Notes under the pieces: generated by a model
Told to the model about the DNA's origin: nothing
The model's database searches: none
The model's input: the letters and a program-made list of their open reading frames with translations, nothing else
Shown: positions 31,951-40,100 of the stretch, in pieces
How the letters are laid out: each line of letters opens with the position of its first letter
Position numbering within the stretch: position 1 is the stretch's first letter
Program-made: the position numbers and the translations under genes
Assembly: GCF_026968045.1 (NCBI RefSeq)
Contig: NZ_JAPVBQ010000001.1
Coordinates: forward strand, 1,067,238 to 1,131,237
Source of the DNA: Modestobacter sp. VKM Ac-2977
Lineage (GTDB): Bacteria > Actinomycetota > Actinomycetes > Mycobacteriales > Geodermatophilaceae
Reading direction: 5' to 3'
Length of the DNA stretch: 64,000 nucleotides

Positions 31951-33462
31951 ATGCAGCAGTCGGCGACGCAGCGCAGCGGCAGTCGGGCGGGGCGGTGGCA
32001 GGCCCGGATGACGGCCGGCGTCGTCGGCTACCTGGTGTTCGTCGAGTTCACCAGCGGCGTCCTGCAGGGGTACTACATCCCGCTGCTCACCGACATCGCC
32101 CGGCACCTGGGCATCAACGACGCCGACGTCAACTGGCTCGAGGCCGGCCAGCTGATGCTGTCGGCGATCGCCGTCCCGGTGCTGGCCAAGCTCGGTGACC
32201 TGCACGGGCACCGCCGGATGCTGCTCTGGTCGGCGGCCGTCGTCGCGGTGGCCACCATCGTGCTCGCGTTCGCCCAGACCTTCCCGGTGTTCCTGCTGGC
32301 CTGGGCCGTGCAGGGCGTCTACGCGGCCTGGCTCCCGCTGCAGGTGGCGCTGATCTACAGCCGCTCCCGCGGGCTGCCGGACACCGCGGCCCGCACCCGG
32401 CGGGCCACCGGCCTCATCGTCGCCGCGCTGCAGCTGGGCGCCATCGTGGGGGCGCTCACCGGCGGGGTGATCGGCGACCTGCTGGGCGATGCGCTCTGGC
32501 TGGTGCTGCTGGCCCCCGGCGTGCTGGTCGTCGGGGTGGTGGTCGTCGTCTGGAGGCTGGTGCCGGAGGGGACCGACCGGATGCAGGGGGTCGTCGACTC
32601 CGGCGGCGCCGCGCTGCTGACCGCCGTCCTGCTGGTGGTCACCGGGGGCCTGACCTTCGTCCGGCTCAACGGTGACGAGGCGTGGCCGTGGCTGGTGGTC
32701 GCGGCCGGTCTCCTCCTGGTGTGGCCGTTCGTGCGCTACGAGCTGCGGCAGCCGGACCCGCTGGTCGACTTCCGGGTGCTGCGCAGCTCGGCGATGTGGC
32801 CGGTCCAGCTGACCGCGGGCCTGTTCGGGGTCAGCGTGCTGGGCGCACAGGGGCCGCTGTCGACGTTCGCCCGCACCGACCCGGACGTCTACGGCTACGG
32901 CCTCGGCCTGTCGACCAGCTCGGTGTCGCTGGTCATCGGCGCCTACGTGGTCTCGATGCTGGTCGGCGCGAGCCAGTTCGCCCGGGTCTCCCGGCTCACC
33001 ACGCCACGGCTGACCCTCATCGGGGCGGCGGCGCTGGTCGCCACGGGCTACCTGCTGCTGGTGCCGTTCCACGACCAGCTCGGCCAGGTGCTGGCCGGCA
33101 TGACGGTCGCCGGGGTGGGGTCGGGTGCCCTCGTCGCGGCCCTGCCCGCCGCAGCAGCCGCGGCGGCCCCGGCCGGCCGCACCGCCGTCGCCACCGGGCT
33201 CACCAACACCACCAAGGTCATCGGCGGGATGTTCGCGTCGTCGGTGTTCGCCCTCGCCCTCGCCGCCGGTGCACCCGTGCTGGCCGGCGGGGTCGAGGGC
33301 ACCGCCGGGTCGCTCACCGGGTACGTGACCGTCTGGACCATCTGCGGCAGCACGGCGCTGATCGCCGCTGTCGCGCTCGTGTTCGTCCCGCGGCTGGCCT
33401 TCGCCGACCCCGCGCAGACCGAGGACCGCACCGTCGCGGCCCGGGAGGAGACAGCTGGATGA
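31951..33462 (+). CDS. MFS transporter, DHA2-like, 503 aa
   Basis: Start ATG 31951, with GAGGAG nine bases upstream. About 14 membrane segments, the layout of drug:H+ antiporter family 2. Motif A is LAKLGDLHGHRRMLL between TM2 and TM3. The pattern VRYELRQPDPLVDFRVL after TM8 is typical of DHA2. It probably exports a drug-like or metabolite substrate with protons. The stop overlaps the start of the M20 peptidase gene (ATGA), so the two are one operon. Confidence 0.88.
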   Translation: MQQSATQRSGSRAGRWQARMTAGVVGYLVFVEFTSGVLQGYYIPLLTDIARHLGINDADVNWLEAGQLMLSAIAVPVLAKLGDLHGHRRMLLWSAAVVAVATIVLAFAQTFPVFLLAWAVQGVYAAWLPLQVALIYSRSRGLPDTAARTRRATGLIVAALQLGAIVGALTGGVIGDLLGDALWLVLLAPGVLVVGVVVVVWRLVPEGTDRMQGVVDSGGAALLTAVLLVVTGGLTFVRLNGDEAWPWLVVAAGLLLVWPFVRYELRQPDPLVDFRVLRSSAMWPVQLTAGLFGVSVLGAQGPLSTFARTDPDVYGYGLGLSTSSVSLVIGAYVVSMLVGASQFARVSRLTTPRLTLIGAAALVATGYLLLVPFHDQLGQVLAGMTVAGVGSGALVAALPAAAAAAAPAGRTAVATGLTNTTKVIGGMFASSVFALALAAGAPVLAGGVEGTAGSLTGYVTVWTICGSTALIAAVALVFVPRLAFADPAQTEDRTVAAREETAG

Positions 33463-34895
33463 AGCGGACACTGCTGACCACCGGAGCCGCCGTGGGAGCC
33501 GGCGCCGCCCTCACCCGGGTGCGCCGATTCCGGCCACCGGCCCGCCCGGACGTGCCGCACGCGGACGTCGGGGCGGTCGACGCCTGCCGGGCCGCCGACC
33601 ACCTCGCGCAGCTGATCCGGATCCCGACGGTGTCCCGGCGCGACCCCGAGCAGGTCGACCAGTCGGTCTTCAGCACCTTCCGCGAGCGGCTGGGCGAGCT
33701 CTACCCGCACACCCACCGGGAGCTGGAGCTGGAGCTGCTGGGCTCCGGGGCGATGCTGTTCCACTGGCGCAGCGGCAGCGACGCACCGCCCCTGGTGCTG
33801 ATGGCGCACTACGACGTCGTCCCGGCCGACGGGCAGGCGTGGACGCACGACCCGTTCGCGGGGGAGGTCATCGACGGCGTCGTGCACGGCCGGGGCGCCA
33901 TCGACGACAAGGGCGCCCTGGTCGCCGTCCTGGAGGCGGTGGAGTCGCTGCTGGCCGAGGGGTTCCACCCGGCCCGGGACGTGTACCTCTCCTTCGGCAA
34001 CGACGAGGAGGTGGCCGGCTCCGGGGCACGGACGGCGGCCGAGACGCTCGCCGCACGGGGCATCAGCCCCTGGGCGGTCGTCGACGAGGGCGGCGCCGTG
34101 GTCACCGGGGTCTTCCCCGGCGTCCCCGGGCCGATCGCCGTCGTCGGCATCGCCGAGAAGGGGGTCGTGGACCTCGAGCTGACCACCGAGGACGCCGGCG
34201 GGCACGCCTCCTCGCCGGTCCGCGGCGGCGCGACCGCACGGCTGGCCCGCGCCCTGGTCCGGCTGGACGAGCAGCCCTTCCCGGCCCGGGTCAGCGACGT
34301 GGTGCTGGCGCTCGTCGACACCGTCGGCCGGCACGCCCCGGCCGGGCACCGCGCGGTGTACGCGCACGCCGCACTGCTGCGGCCGGCGCTCGCCGGCCTG
34401 CTGTCCCGCGCCGGCCGGGAGGCCAGCGCCCTGGTCCGGACGACGGTGGCCATCACCCAGCTGGAGGGCAGCCGGGCACCCAACGTGCTCGCGACCCGGG
34501 CGCGGGCGATGGCCAACGTGCGGGTGGTGCTCGGGGAGACGGCCGAGTCGGCGATCGAGCGCATCCGCGGGGTGATCGACGACCCGAGCGTCCGGCTGGA
34601 GGCGACCCGCGCCGACGACCCGTCGCCGGTGTCCCGGACGGACAACGAGGCCTGGGCGACGCTGACCGCGGCGATCCAGGCGGCCCACCCGGCGGCGACG
34701 GTCACCCCGTACCTGATGGTGCAGGCCAGCGACGCGCGGCACTTCGCCCAGATCAGCGACAGCGTCTACCGGTTCATGCCCTTCGACCTCAGCTCGGCGC
34801 AGCTGGCGTCCCTGCACGCCGCCGACGAGCACCTCACCGTGGCGGCGCTGGCTCGCGGGGTGGCGTTCTACCGGGAGCTGCTGCAGCGGTCGTGA
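33459..34895 (+). CDS. M20 family metallopeptidase, 478 aa
   Basis: Start ATG 33459 overlaps the MFS stop by four bases. A short basic hydrophobic N-terminus (MKRTLLTTGAAVGAGAALTR) could be an uncleaved membrane anchor. The zinc-dependent M20 core is complete: LVLMAHYDVVP with the first histidine and aspartate, HGRGAIDDKGAL, LSFGNDEEVAGSG with the catalytic glutamate, and TEDAGGHASSP. The dimerisation lid is present and the C-terminal histidine lies in HAADEHLTVA. This form (about 480 aa, with YDVVPAD) resembles carboxypeptidase S or N-acyl-amino-acid hydrolases. Pairing with an exporter suggests handling of an acylated amino acid or peptide. Confidence 0.88.
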   Translation: MKRTLLTTGAAVGAGAALTRVRRFRPPARPDVPHADVGAVDACRAADHLAQLIRIPTVSRRDPEQVDQSVFSTFRERLGELYPHTHRELELELLGSGAMLFHWRSGSDAPPLVLMAHYDVVPADGQAWTHDPFAGEVIDGVVHGRGAIDDKGALVAVLEAVESLLAEGFHPARDVYLSFGNDEEVAGSGARTAAETLAARGISPWAVVDEGGAVVTGVFPGVPGPIAVVGIAEKGVVDLELTTEDAGGHASSPVRGGATARLARALVRLDEQPFPARVSDVVLALVDTVGRHAPAGHRAVYAHAALLRPALAGLLSRAGREASALVRTTVAITQLEGSRAPNVLATRARAMANVRVVLGETAESAIERIRGVIDDPSVRLEATRADDPSPVSRTDNEAWATLTAAIQAAHPAATVTPYLMVQASDARHFAQISDSVYRFMPFDLSSAQLASLHAADEHLTVAALARGVAFYRELLQRS

Positions 34896-35277
34896 GCTCG
34901 GCCGTCACCGCGGCGACCGCGGCGGCGGGGGAGGGCAGCCGGCCCGAGGCCAGCACCGCCCCGTCGACGATCAGCGACTCCACGGCGATCCCGGCCCGCA
35001 CCGAGCGCCGCAGCGCTGCGCCGCGCAGTCCGCGGCGGCGCCCGTCGGTGACCAGGGCCGGGACCAGCCAGAGCCAGTTCGTCGGCGCGACGACCTCCAC
35101 GGCGACGTCGTCGGGGAGTGCTGTGCGCAGCGCCCGGTAGACCGCGCCGACCTCGTCGGCCGGGGCGGCGTGCCGGTGGCCGCCGCCCTCGTCGAAGGGG
35201 CGGGCGGCCCCGCTGCAGCAGCCGCCCGACCCCGCGGCAGCGCGGGGCCCCCGCACCAGGACGACCCGGTGTCTCAC
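34834..35277 (-). CDS. hypothetical protein with CC motif, 147 aa
   Basis: Start GTG 35277, overlapping the stop of cstA by four bases, so it is translationally coupled to it. The 3' end overlaps the convergent M20 gene by 62 bp. The protein begins MRHRVVLVRGPRAAAGSGGC with a vicinal cysteine pair (GGCCSG), then a helix (VGAVYRALRTALPDD), strands (VAVEVVAPTNWLWLVPALV) and an alanine-rich tail. The beta-alpha-beta start with CC resembles a thioredoxin-like redox fold, though the motif is not CxxC. It stands where many relatives have the short YbdD protein next to CstA. Confidence 0.6.
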   Translation of the reverse strand: MRHRVVLVRGPRAAAGSGGCCSGAARPFDEGGGHRHAAPADEVGAVYRALRTALPDDVAVEVVAPTNWLWLVPALVTDGRRRGLRGAALRRSVRAGIAVESLIVDGAVLASGRLPSPAAAVAAVTAELTTAAAAPGRTPPREPAPPR

Positions 35278-37070
35278 TGCCGGTCGTCGCGGGACGTCTG
35301 GCCCAGCTCGGAGTCGTCGGTGGGGGACGTCGGGTTCGCCCGGGCGACCGCCGGGTCGGACGTGCCCCGCGCCTCGGCGCCGGGCTGGGAACGCTCACGG
35401 AACGCCGTCCGCAGCGCCAGGGCGGCCTCCACCATCAGCCAGATCGCCAGCAGGAAGATCAGCGCGTCCAGCGGGGCGAGCACCCAGTTGTCGGCCTCGA
35501 CGAAGCGCTGCAGGTTGACGATGAGCGCCCAGGAGGTCATCGCCAGCAGGAACACCAGCGGGATCAGCACGGCCAGCGGGTTGCGGCCCTGGCGGGTCAC
35601 CCACACTGCGATGACGGAGAGCGCCAGCCCCGCGGTCAGCTGGTTCGTCGTCCCGAAGAGCTGCCAGAGGACGCCGAAGGTGTAGCCGGCCTCGCCGCCG
35701 CCGGGCAGCAGGGCCATCGCCAGCGGGATCAGCACCGCGACGGTGGTGGCGAGGGTGAGGTTCCGGGCCAGCGCCCGGACCTTGATGATCTCGCCGATCT
35801 CCTGCACGACGTAGCGCTGCAGCCGCACGCCGGTGTCCATCGTGGTCGCGGCGAAGCTGATCACCACCACGGCGGCGAAGATGGTGGCGAGGTCCAGCGG
35901 GATGCCGATGTTGTTGGCGAACACCGCGACGCCGTCGACGAAGTTCTCGGTGGCGCCCCCGGAGGCGGTGGCGAAGTCGGGGTAGAGCGCCTCCCAGTCC
36001 GCCTGCGAGGCGGCGACGCCCGCGGTGGCGGCGAGCACGGCGCCGGTGGCCAGTGAGCCCTCGCCGACCGCGCCCATGTAGCCCACGTAGCGGGCGTCCG
36101 GTTCGGTGTCCAGCTGCTTGGACGTCGTCCCCGAGGAGACCAGGGAGTGGAACCCGGAGATGGCGCCGCAGGCGATGGTGATGAACAGGAACGGGAAGAA
36201 GCTGGGCGAGCCCTCCGGGACGTCGTTGACCACCGGGGCCTGGATGGTGTTCATCCCGACGATGACGCCGACGGCGATGACGGCCAGGGCGATGAAGAGC
36301 TGGTGGCTGTTGATGTAGTCGCGGGGCTGCAGCAGCACCCACACCGGGATGCGGGAGGCGATCCAGGTGTAGGCGAACAGCAGCACGACCCAGACGTTGC
36401 GGGTCTGCTCGACGCCGAGGGCCTCGGCCAGGCCGTCGAGCTCGATCGGGAAGGCGTTGCCGACCAGGATCAGCGCGTACAGCACGATGACGCCGACGAT
36501 GGAGGGGATCAGCGCCGAGGAGCGGGTCCGGTAGATGTACTGGCCGATCAGCATGGCCAGCGGGATCTCCACCACGATCGGGATGACCGCGCCCGGGTTG
36601 GCCACGAACAGGTTGCCGATGACCACCGCGAAGACGGCGTTCACCAGGGTCAGCAGGAAGAAGATGATCGCCAGGAACAGCATCCGGGCCCGGCCGTTGA
36701 CCACCTCGCCGGCCAGCGTCCCGATGCTCTTGGCCTTGTGCCGCACCGAGACCACCAGTGACCCGAAGTCGTGCACACCGGCGGCGAAGATGGTGCCGAG
36801 CACGATCCAGGCCAGCGCCGGTCCCCAGCCCCAGAACACCGCGATGGCCGGGCCGACGATCGGGGCGGCCCCGGCCACGGAGGTGAAGTGGTGGCCGAAG
36901 AGCACGTGCTTGTTCGTCGGCACGTAGTCGACGCCGTCGTTGAACTCGTGCGCGGGCGTGCGGAACGCCGGGTCCAGGATGTAGACCTTGCGGGCCAGGT
37001 AGCTCGAGTAGTACCGGTAGCCGAGGAAGAACAGCACCCCGACCACGGCGGCCACGGCGAATGCGGGCAC
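35274..37070 (-). CDS. cstA: carbon starvation protein CstA-like peptide/pyruvate transporter, 598 aa
   Basis: The likely start is GTG 37070, preceded by GGGGGG; the frame stays open upstream without coding character. Sixteen or so membrane segments. Family blocks include YILDPAFRTPAHEFNDGVDY, VLFGHHFTSVAGAAPIVGPA, WGWGPALAWIVLGTIFAAGV, ISGFHSLVSSGTTSKQL and QLFGTTNQLTAGLAL. CstA/BtsT proteins take up peptides or pyruvate with protons under carbon limitation. The protein is shorter than the roughly 690-aa E. coli CstA. The C-terminal 50 residues are polar and likely cytoplasmic. Confidence 0.92.
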   Translation of the reverse strand: MPAFAVAAVVGVLFFLGYRYYSSYLARKVYILDPAFRTPAHEFNDGVDYVPTNKHVLFGHHFTSVAGAAPIVGPAIAVFWGWGPALAWIVLGTIFAAGVHDFGSLVVSVRHKAKSIGTLAGEVVNGRARMLFLAIIFFLLTLVNAVFAVVIGNLFVANPGAVIPIVVEIPLAMLIGQYIYRTRSSALIPSIVGVIVLYALILVGNAFPIELDGLAEALGVEQTRNVWVVLLFAYTWIASRIPVWVLLQPRDYINSHQLFIALAVIAVGVIVGMNTIQAPVVNDVPEGSPSFFPFLFITIACGAISGFHSLVSSGTTSKQLDTEPDARYVGYMGAVGEGSLATGAVLAATAGVAASQADWEALYPDFATASGGATENFVDGVAVFANNIGIPLDLATIFAAVVVISFAATTMDTGVRLQRYVVQEIGEIIKVRALARNLTLATTVAVLIPLAMALLPGGGEAGYTFGVLWQLFGTTNQLTAGLALSVIAVWVTRQGRNPLAVLIPLVFLLAMTSWALIVNLQRFVEADNWVLAPLDALIFLLAIWLMVEAALALRTAFRERSQPGAEARGTSDPAVARANPTSPTDDSELGQTSRDDRQ

Positions 37071-37133
37071 GGACAACCCCCCACGTCCCGGGCGGCCGAG
37101 CGGCCACCGCAGGGCGAAGAGTAGACAGTTGCT

Positions 37134-37916
37134 GTGACAGGCACCACGGCCCTGGGCGCGGCGGTCCGCGCCGCCGGCGTCGCCGAGCTGGTGTGGCAGC
37201 GCAGCGGGCAGCCACCCGGCGCACTGGGCGTGGTGCCGCTGTGGCTGGGGGACCGGGCGGCGGTGGCCCTGCCCTGGGCCCAGGTCGAGGCGGCGCGCGC
37301 GGCCGCCGCGGGTGGCGAGGCGGCGCTGGTGCTCTCCGACCCGCGGCTGACCGGCCCGGGCTGGGAGCCGCTGGTCGCCACCGGCCGCCTCACCCTGGTC
37401 GAGGACGGCGACGGCAGCCTGTTCACCGAGCAGCTGCTGGACCAGGAGCTGCGCAAGCACCCGCCGTCCCGGGCGCTGGCGGACTCACCGATGCTGCGCC
37501 GGGAGCACTGGTGGTACCTGCCGCGGCTGGTCCTGCTGCTCGACCCGGTCGACGTCGTCCCCGGCGGGCGCCGGGACGGTCCGGCCGACGCGGTGCTCGC
37601 CGTCGACGACGACGGGCTGCACGTGCGCACCGTCCGGGTCGCCGACTGGGACGCCGACCCGCTGGCGTTGACCGGGGCACCGCCCGACGTCCGCGGACCG
37701 GCCGTGCTGGTCGGTCAGGAGCTGTCCGTGCCCGACGTCGAGCGGTGGACCGTGCACGTGACCAGCGGCCACGCCGCCGACGGCCGGCTCACCGGGGTGC
37801 AGCCGGCCGAGGACCGGGCCCTGGAACCGGTGCCGGGCCTGCGTGCGCGGGTGCGGCGGCAGCGGGCGCTGGAACGCGGCTGCGTCCAGGCCCTGCGGGC
37901 GGCCGGCCACCGCTGA
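37134..37916 (+). CDS. hypothetical protein, 260 aa
   Basis: Start GTG 37134, divergent from cstA. The soluble protein has a strand-rich first half (LGVVPLWLGDRAAVALPW, AALVLSDPRLTG, TGRLTLVEDGDGSLFTEQLL) that looks like a pyridoxamine-5'-phosphate-oxidase-type split barrel. The middle WWYLPRLVLLLDPVDVVP and DAVLAVDDDGLHVRTVRVAD contain further strands. It ends in a basic helix. This shape suggests FMN or F420 binding but no residue proves it. Confidence 0.7.
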   Translation: MTGTTALGAAVRAAGVAELVWQRSGQPPGALGVVPLWLGDRAAVALPWAQVEAARAAAAGGEAALVLSDPRLTGPGWEPLVATGRLTLVEDGDGSLFTEQLLDQELRKHPPSRALADSPMLRREHWWYLPRLVLLLDPVDVVPGGRRDGPADAVLAVDDDGLHVRTVRVADWDADPLALTGAPPDVRGPAVLVGQELSVPDVERWTVHVTSGHAADGRLTGVQPAEDRALEPVPGLRARVRRQRALERGCVQALRAAGHR

Positions 37917-37928
37917 CCGGCCCGGGGG

Positions 37929-38411
37929 TCAGTCGGTCGGGCCCTCCGGCGTGGGGGCGGGCAGCAGGCTGCTGAGCATCCGGGCGGTCATCTCGACCAG
38001 CGGCAGGTGCCGGGTCAGCGTGCGGGGCTGGGCGCGGGAGGCCACGCCGCAGAGGGTGCCGAACACCGCGCCGTCGCGGGTGACCAGCGGGACGCCGATG
38101 TAGGCGGCCACCCGTTCGGCGTGCCCGGTCATCAGGTCGCGGTAGGCGGGGGTCGCGGCGGCGACCGTGGCGACCCGGGGGCCGACCCCGCTGACCATCG
38201 AGTGGCAGAAGCTCTGTTCCCAGGGCACGACCGTGCCCTGGGGGATGACCTCCTGGGGATGGGAGAACAGCACCACCTGTGTCGGCTCCTCGAGGTGGGT
38301 GACCATCCACACGTCCAGGCCGACGGTGCGGTGCAGGAAGGCGAGCGAGGCGCGGGCGGCCGCCCGCCAGTCCTCGAAGGGAACGACGTCGTCCACGACG
38401 AGCGGGACCAT
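37929..38411 (-). CDS. GAF-domain protein, 160 aa
   Basis: Start ATG 38411. A single GAF domain fills the protein: helix ASLAFLHRTVGLDVWMVTHL, strands TQVVLFSHPQEVIPQG, WEQSFCHSMVSGVGPRVATV, AYIGVPLVTRDGAVFGTLCG and a closing helix HLPLVEMTARMLSSLL. Family members with SFCHSMV and GxLCGVA bind small ligands or act as sensors. No output domain is fused, so it may be a partner of a kinase or cyclase elsewhere. Confidence 0.82.
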   Translation of the reverse strand: MVPLVVDDVVPFEDWRAAARASLAFLHRTVGLDVWMVTHLEEPTQVVLFSHPQEVIPQGTVVPWEQSFCHSMVSGVGPRVATVAAATPAYRDLMTGHAERVAAYIGVPLVTRDGAVFGTLCGVASRAQPRTLTRHLPLVEMTARMLSSLLPAPTPEGPTD

Positions 38412-38554
38412 GCTCCCGATGATCCGCCTCCTCGGGCAGGCGTCAACGTCCGCGGACGGGGCCGATCCGGTACCGGTGCGAACCCACCGTAGCGTGGTCC
38501 TCCGCTCACCTTCGGCGACGGCTGGGGTGGCCGGCCGTCGGTACCGTGCAGGCC

Positions 38555-39013
38555 ATGGCCACGAGCAGGTCCGCGGGACCCGAGCCCACCGGCGAGCCGG
38601 TCCGGCCCGGCGTCCTGCGCTGGCTCTGGTACGCGATGGGCGGCGGGCTGCCCGAGCGGCACCGCAGCTGGGTGCTGCACGACACCACGACCGCCAGCTG
38701 GGGCTGGCGGCACGTGCTGCGGGCCGCGGTGCAGATGGCGGTGCCGATCGCGCTGGTCCTGCTGCTCGTCCCGGGCCCGTTCTGGATCCGCGGCATGACC
38801 GCGCTCGGCGGGCTGCTGCTCGGGCTGATCTTCTCCTTCGCCTACATGACCGAGACGACCGAGAACCGGGTGAAGAAGGCCGGCTACCCGGTCGGCACCG
38901 CCCAGACGGTCCGCGACCGGGCACAGGCCGGCCGGGACGCCGAGCAGACCGCCAAGCGGCGGGCGGCAGCGGACAAGCGGGCCGCCCGCTACCGGGAGCG
39001 TCAGGGCCGCTGA
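38555..39013 (+). CDS. DUF5313-like membrane protein, 152 aa
   Basis: I prefer ATG 38555 over the GTG three codons upstream. The stretch VRPGVLRWLWYAMGGGLPER then WVLHDTTTASWGWRH is the hallmark of the actinobacterial DUF5313 family. Two membrane segments (MAVPIALVLLLVPGPFWI and ALGGLLLGLIFSFAYM) and a long basic cytoplasmic tail follow. The tail is rich in A, R and K (DAEQTAKRRAAADKRAARYR). Function unknown. Confidence 0.82.
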   Translation: MATSRSAGPEPTGEPVRPGVLRWLWYAMGGGLPERHRSWVLHDTTTASWGWRHVLRAAVQMAVPIALVLLLVPGPFWIRGMTALGGLLLGLIFSFAYMTETTENRVKKAGYPVGTAQTVRDRAQAGRDAEQTAKRRAAADKRAARYRERQGR

Positions 39014-39396
39014 GCCCCCGGGGCCTCGAACCAGGTGACCTGGTCGGGCACGGCGGTGAACGGGTTGGCCCACTCCGAGGGGGCGCCGGTGATCGGCTGG
39101 GCGTCGGTGACGACGACGAACGGCGTCCCCGGGTAGACGGCGAGCACCCGGGTGGGGGAGGAGAGCTCCTCGGTGCGCTCGATCAGCTCCCCGCGGCGCA
39201 GCTGCTGGGTCGTGCGACGGCCGGAGAGCTGCTCGCCCACCTCGGCGACCCACTGGGCGCCGTCCTGCCCGAAGGCGATCGAGTGCACCCGCTGCCCGGG
39301 CGGGGCCGGCTCGCAGCCGGCGAACTCGGCCAGTGCCTCGTAGAGCCGTTCGGCCTGCTCGTCGTCGCTGGCTCGCGGGAGGAAGAAGGCCACCAT
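39001..39396 (-). CDS. hypothetical protein, 131 aa
   Basis: The start is probably ATG 39396 (MVAFFLPRASDDEQAERLYE), since the longer frame to 39426 lacks a good ribosome-binding site. The 3' end overlaps the convergent DUF5313 gene by 13 bp. The protein has helix-strand alternation (EALAEFAGC, RVHSIAFGQDGAQWVAEVG, RVLAVYPGTPFVVVTDAQP) and ends VTWFEAPGAQRP. No recognised motif. The next gene (DUF2505) is on the same strand upstream, 50 bp away, so the two may be co-transcribed. Confidence 0.7.
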   Translation of the reverse strand: MVAFFLPRASDDEQAERLYEALAEFAGCEPAPPGQRVHSIAFGQDGAQWVAEVGEQLSGRRTTQQLRRGELIERTEELSSPTRVLAVYPGTPFVVVTDAQPITGAPSEWANPFTAVPDQVTWFEAPGAQRP

Positions 39397-39445
39397 GACC
39401 GCCATCCTCGTCGAGCCGACCGACACTCCTGACCGTCGGCTGCGG

Positions 39446-39934
39446 TCAGCGCAGTCGGCGGCGGAGCAGCTCGTCCTCCTTGCGCAGCACCACCGTGACC
39501 AGCTCCCGCACCGCGCCCTCCGCCTGCCGGCCGATCAGCGGGGCGTCGACGGTGGCGTCGCCGGTGACCGTGGACCGGGTGCCCGTGGGGTCCGGGACCA
39601 GCCGCCGCTCACCGGTGACCTGGACGACCCGGCCGAACACCTCGGCCTGCACGTCGAGCTCGCTGCGGTGGCCGCCGGCGCCGTCCGGGCTCCAGGCGCT
39701 GCGTTCGACCACGGAGACCGACGAGCCGACGAAGCGGGCGAACACCGGCGGGATGCCGGTGGTGGGGGCGGCGAGCCGGGTGCTGGTGCTGGTGCCGGCC
39801 ACGGTCACCCCCTGGACCTGCGCGCCCAGCGCGGCGGCGCGGTCGCGGAGGAACTGCTCGTCGGTCAGGAGCGCGAGGACGGCGTCCGGGGTGGCGGGGT
39901 AGCTGCTGGCGGAGTCGATGGGCACGATCTCCAT
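39446..39934 (-). CDS. DUF2505 (SRPBCC-like) protein, 162 aa
   Basis: The start is ATG 39934 (MEIVPIDSASSYPATPDAVL). It has the helix-grip layout of the DUF2505 family: VLALLTDEQFLRDRAAALGA, TSTRLAAPTTGIPPVFARFV, SELDVQAEVFGRVVQVTGER, SRSTVTGDATVDAPLIGR-like strands and a long C-terminal helix (EGAVRELVTVVLRKEDELL). Such proteins bind hydrophobic ligands in a cavity; the ligand here is unknown. It is divergent from the siderophore uptake operon. Confidence 0.82.
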   Translation of the reverse strand: MEIVPIDSASSYPATPDAVLALLTDEQFLRDRAAALGAQVQGVTVAGTSTSTRLAAPTTGIPPVFARFVGSSVSVVERSAWSPDGAGGHRSELDVQAEVFGRVVQVTGERRLVPDPTGTRSTVTGDATVDAPLIGRQAEGAVRELVTVVLRKEDELLRRRLR

Positions 39935-40016
39935 CGTCGGCGGTGTGCGCCGTCCGCGCCGGGTCGGCCGCACTGTGACCAGCTCGTGATCGACAACTGG
40001 GCAAGCACACCCTAAG

Positions 40017-40035
40017 TTGCGTTAGGCAAACCTCA
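40017..40035 (+). promoter_or_regulatory. IdeR/DtxR-like iron box
   Basis: TTGCGTTAGGCAAACCTCA matches the 19-bp IdeR/DtxR consensus TTAGGTTAGGCTAACCTAA at 15 positions. It lies 66 bp upstream of the first gene of the siderophore uptake operon. Iron-loaded IdeR would repress the operon here. Confidence 0.7.
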
Positions 40036-40100
40036 GTTGCTCGTCCTGTCGGCCTCGCGTCGTGCCGCACGGGCGCTGTACCACCACCCGGAAGGACCCC

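Noticed and set aside
30808-33471. A very long minus-strand open frame opposite the K+ channel and MFS genes
   Set aside because: The product is a low-complexity run of H, R, G, D, Q and P, typical of the antisense of G+C-rich genes. The plus strand carries two clear families.
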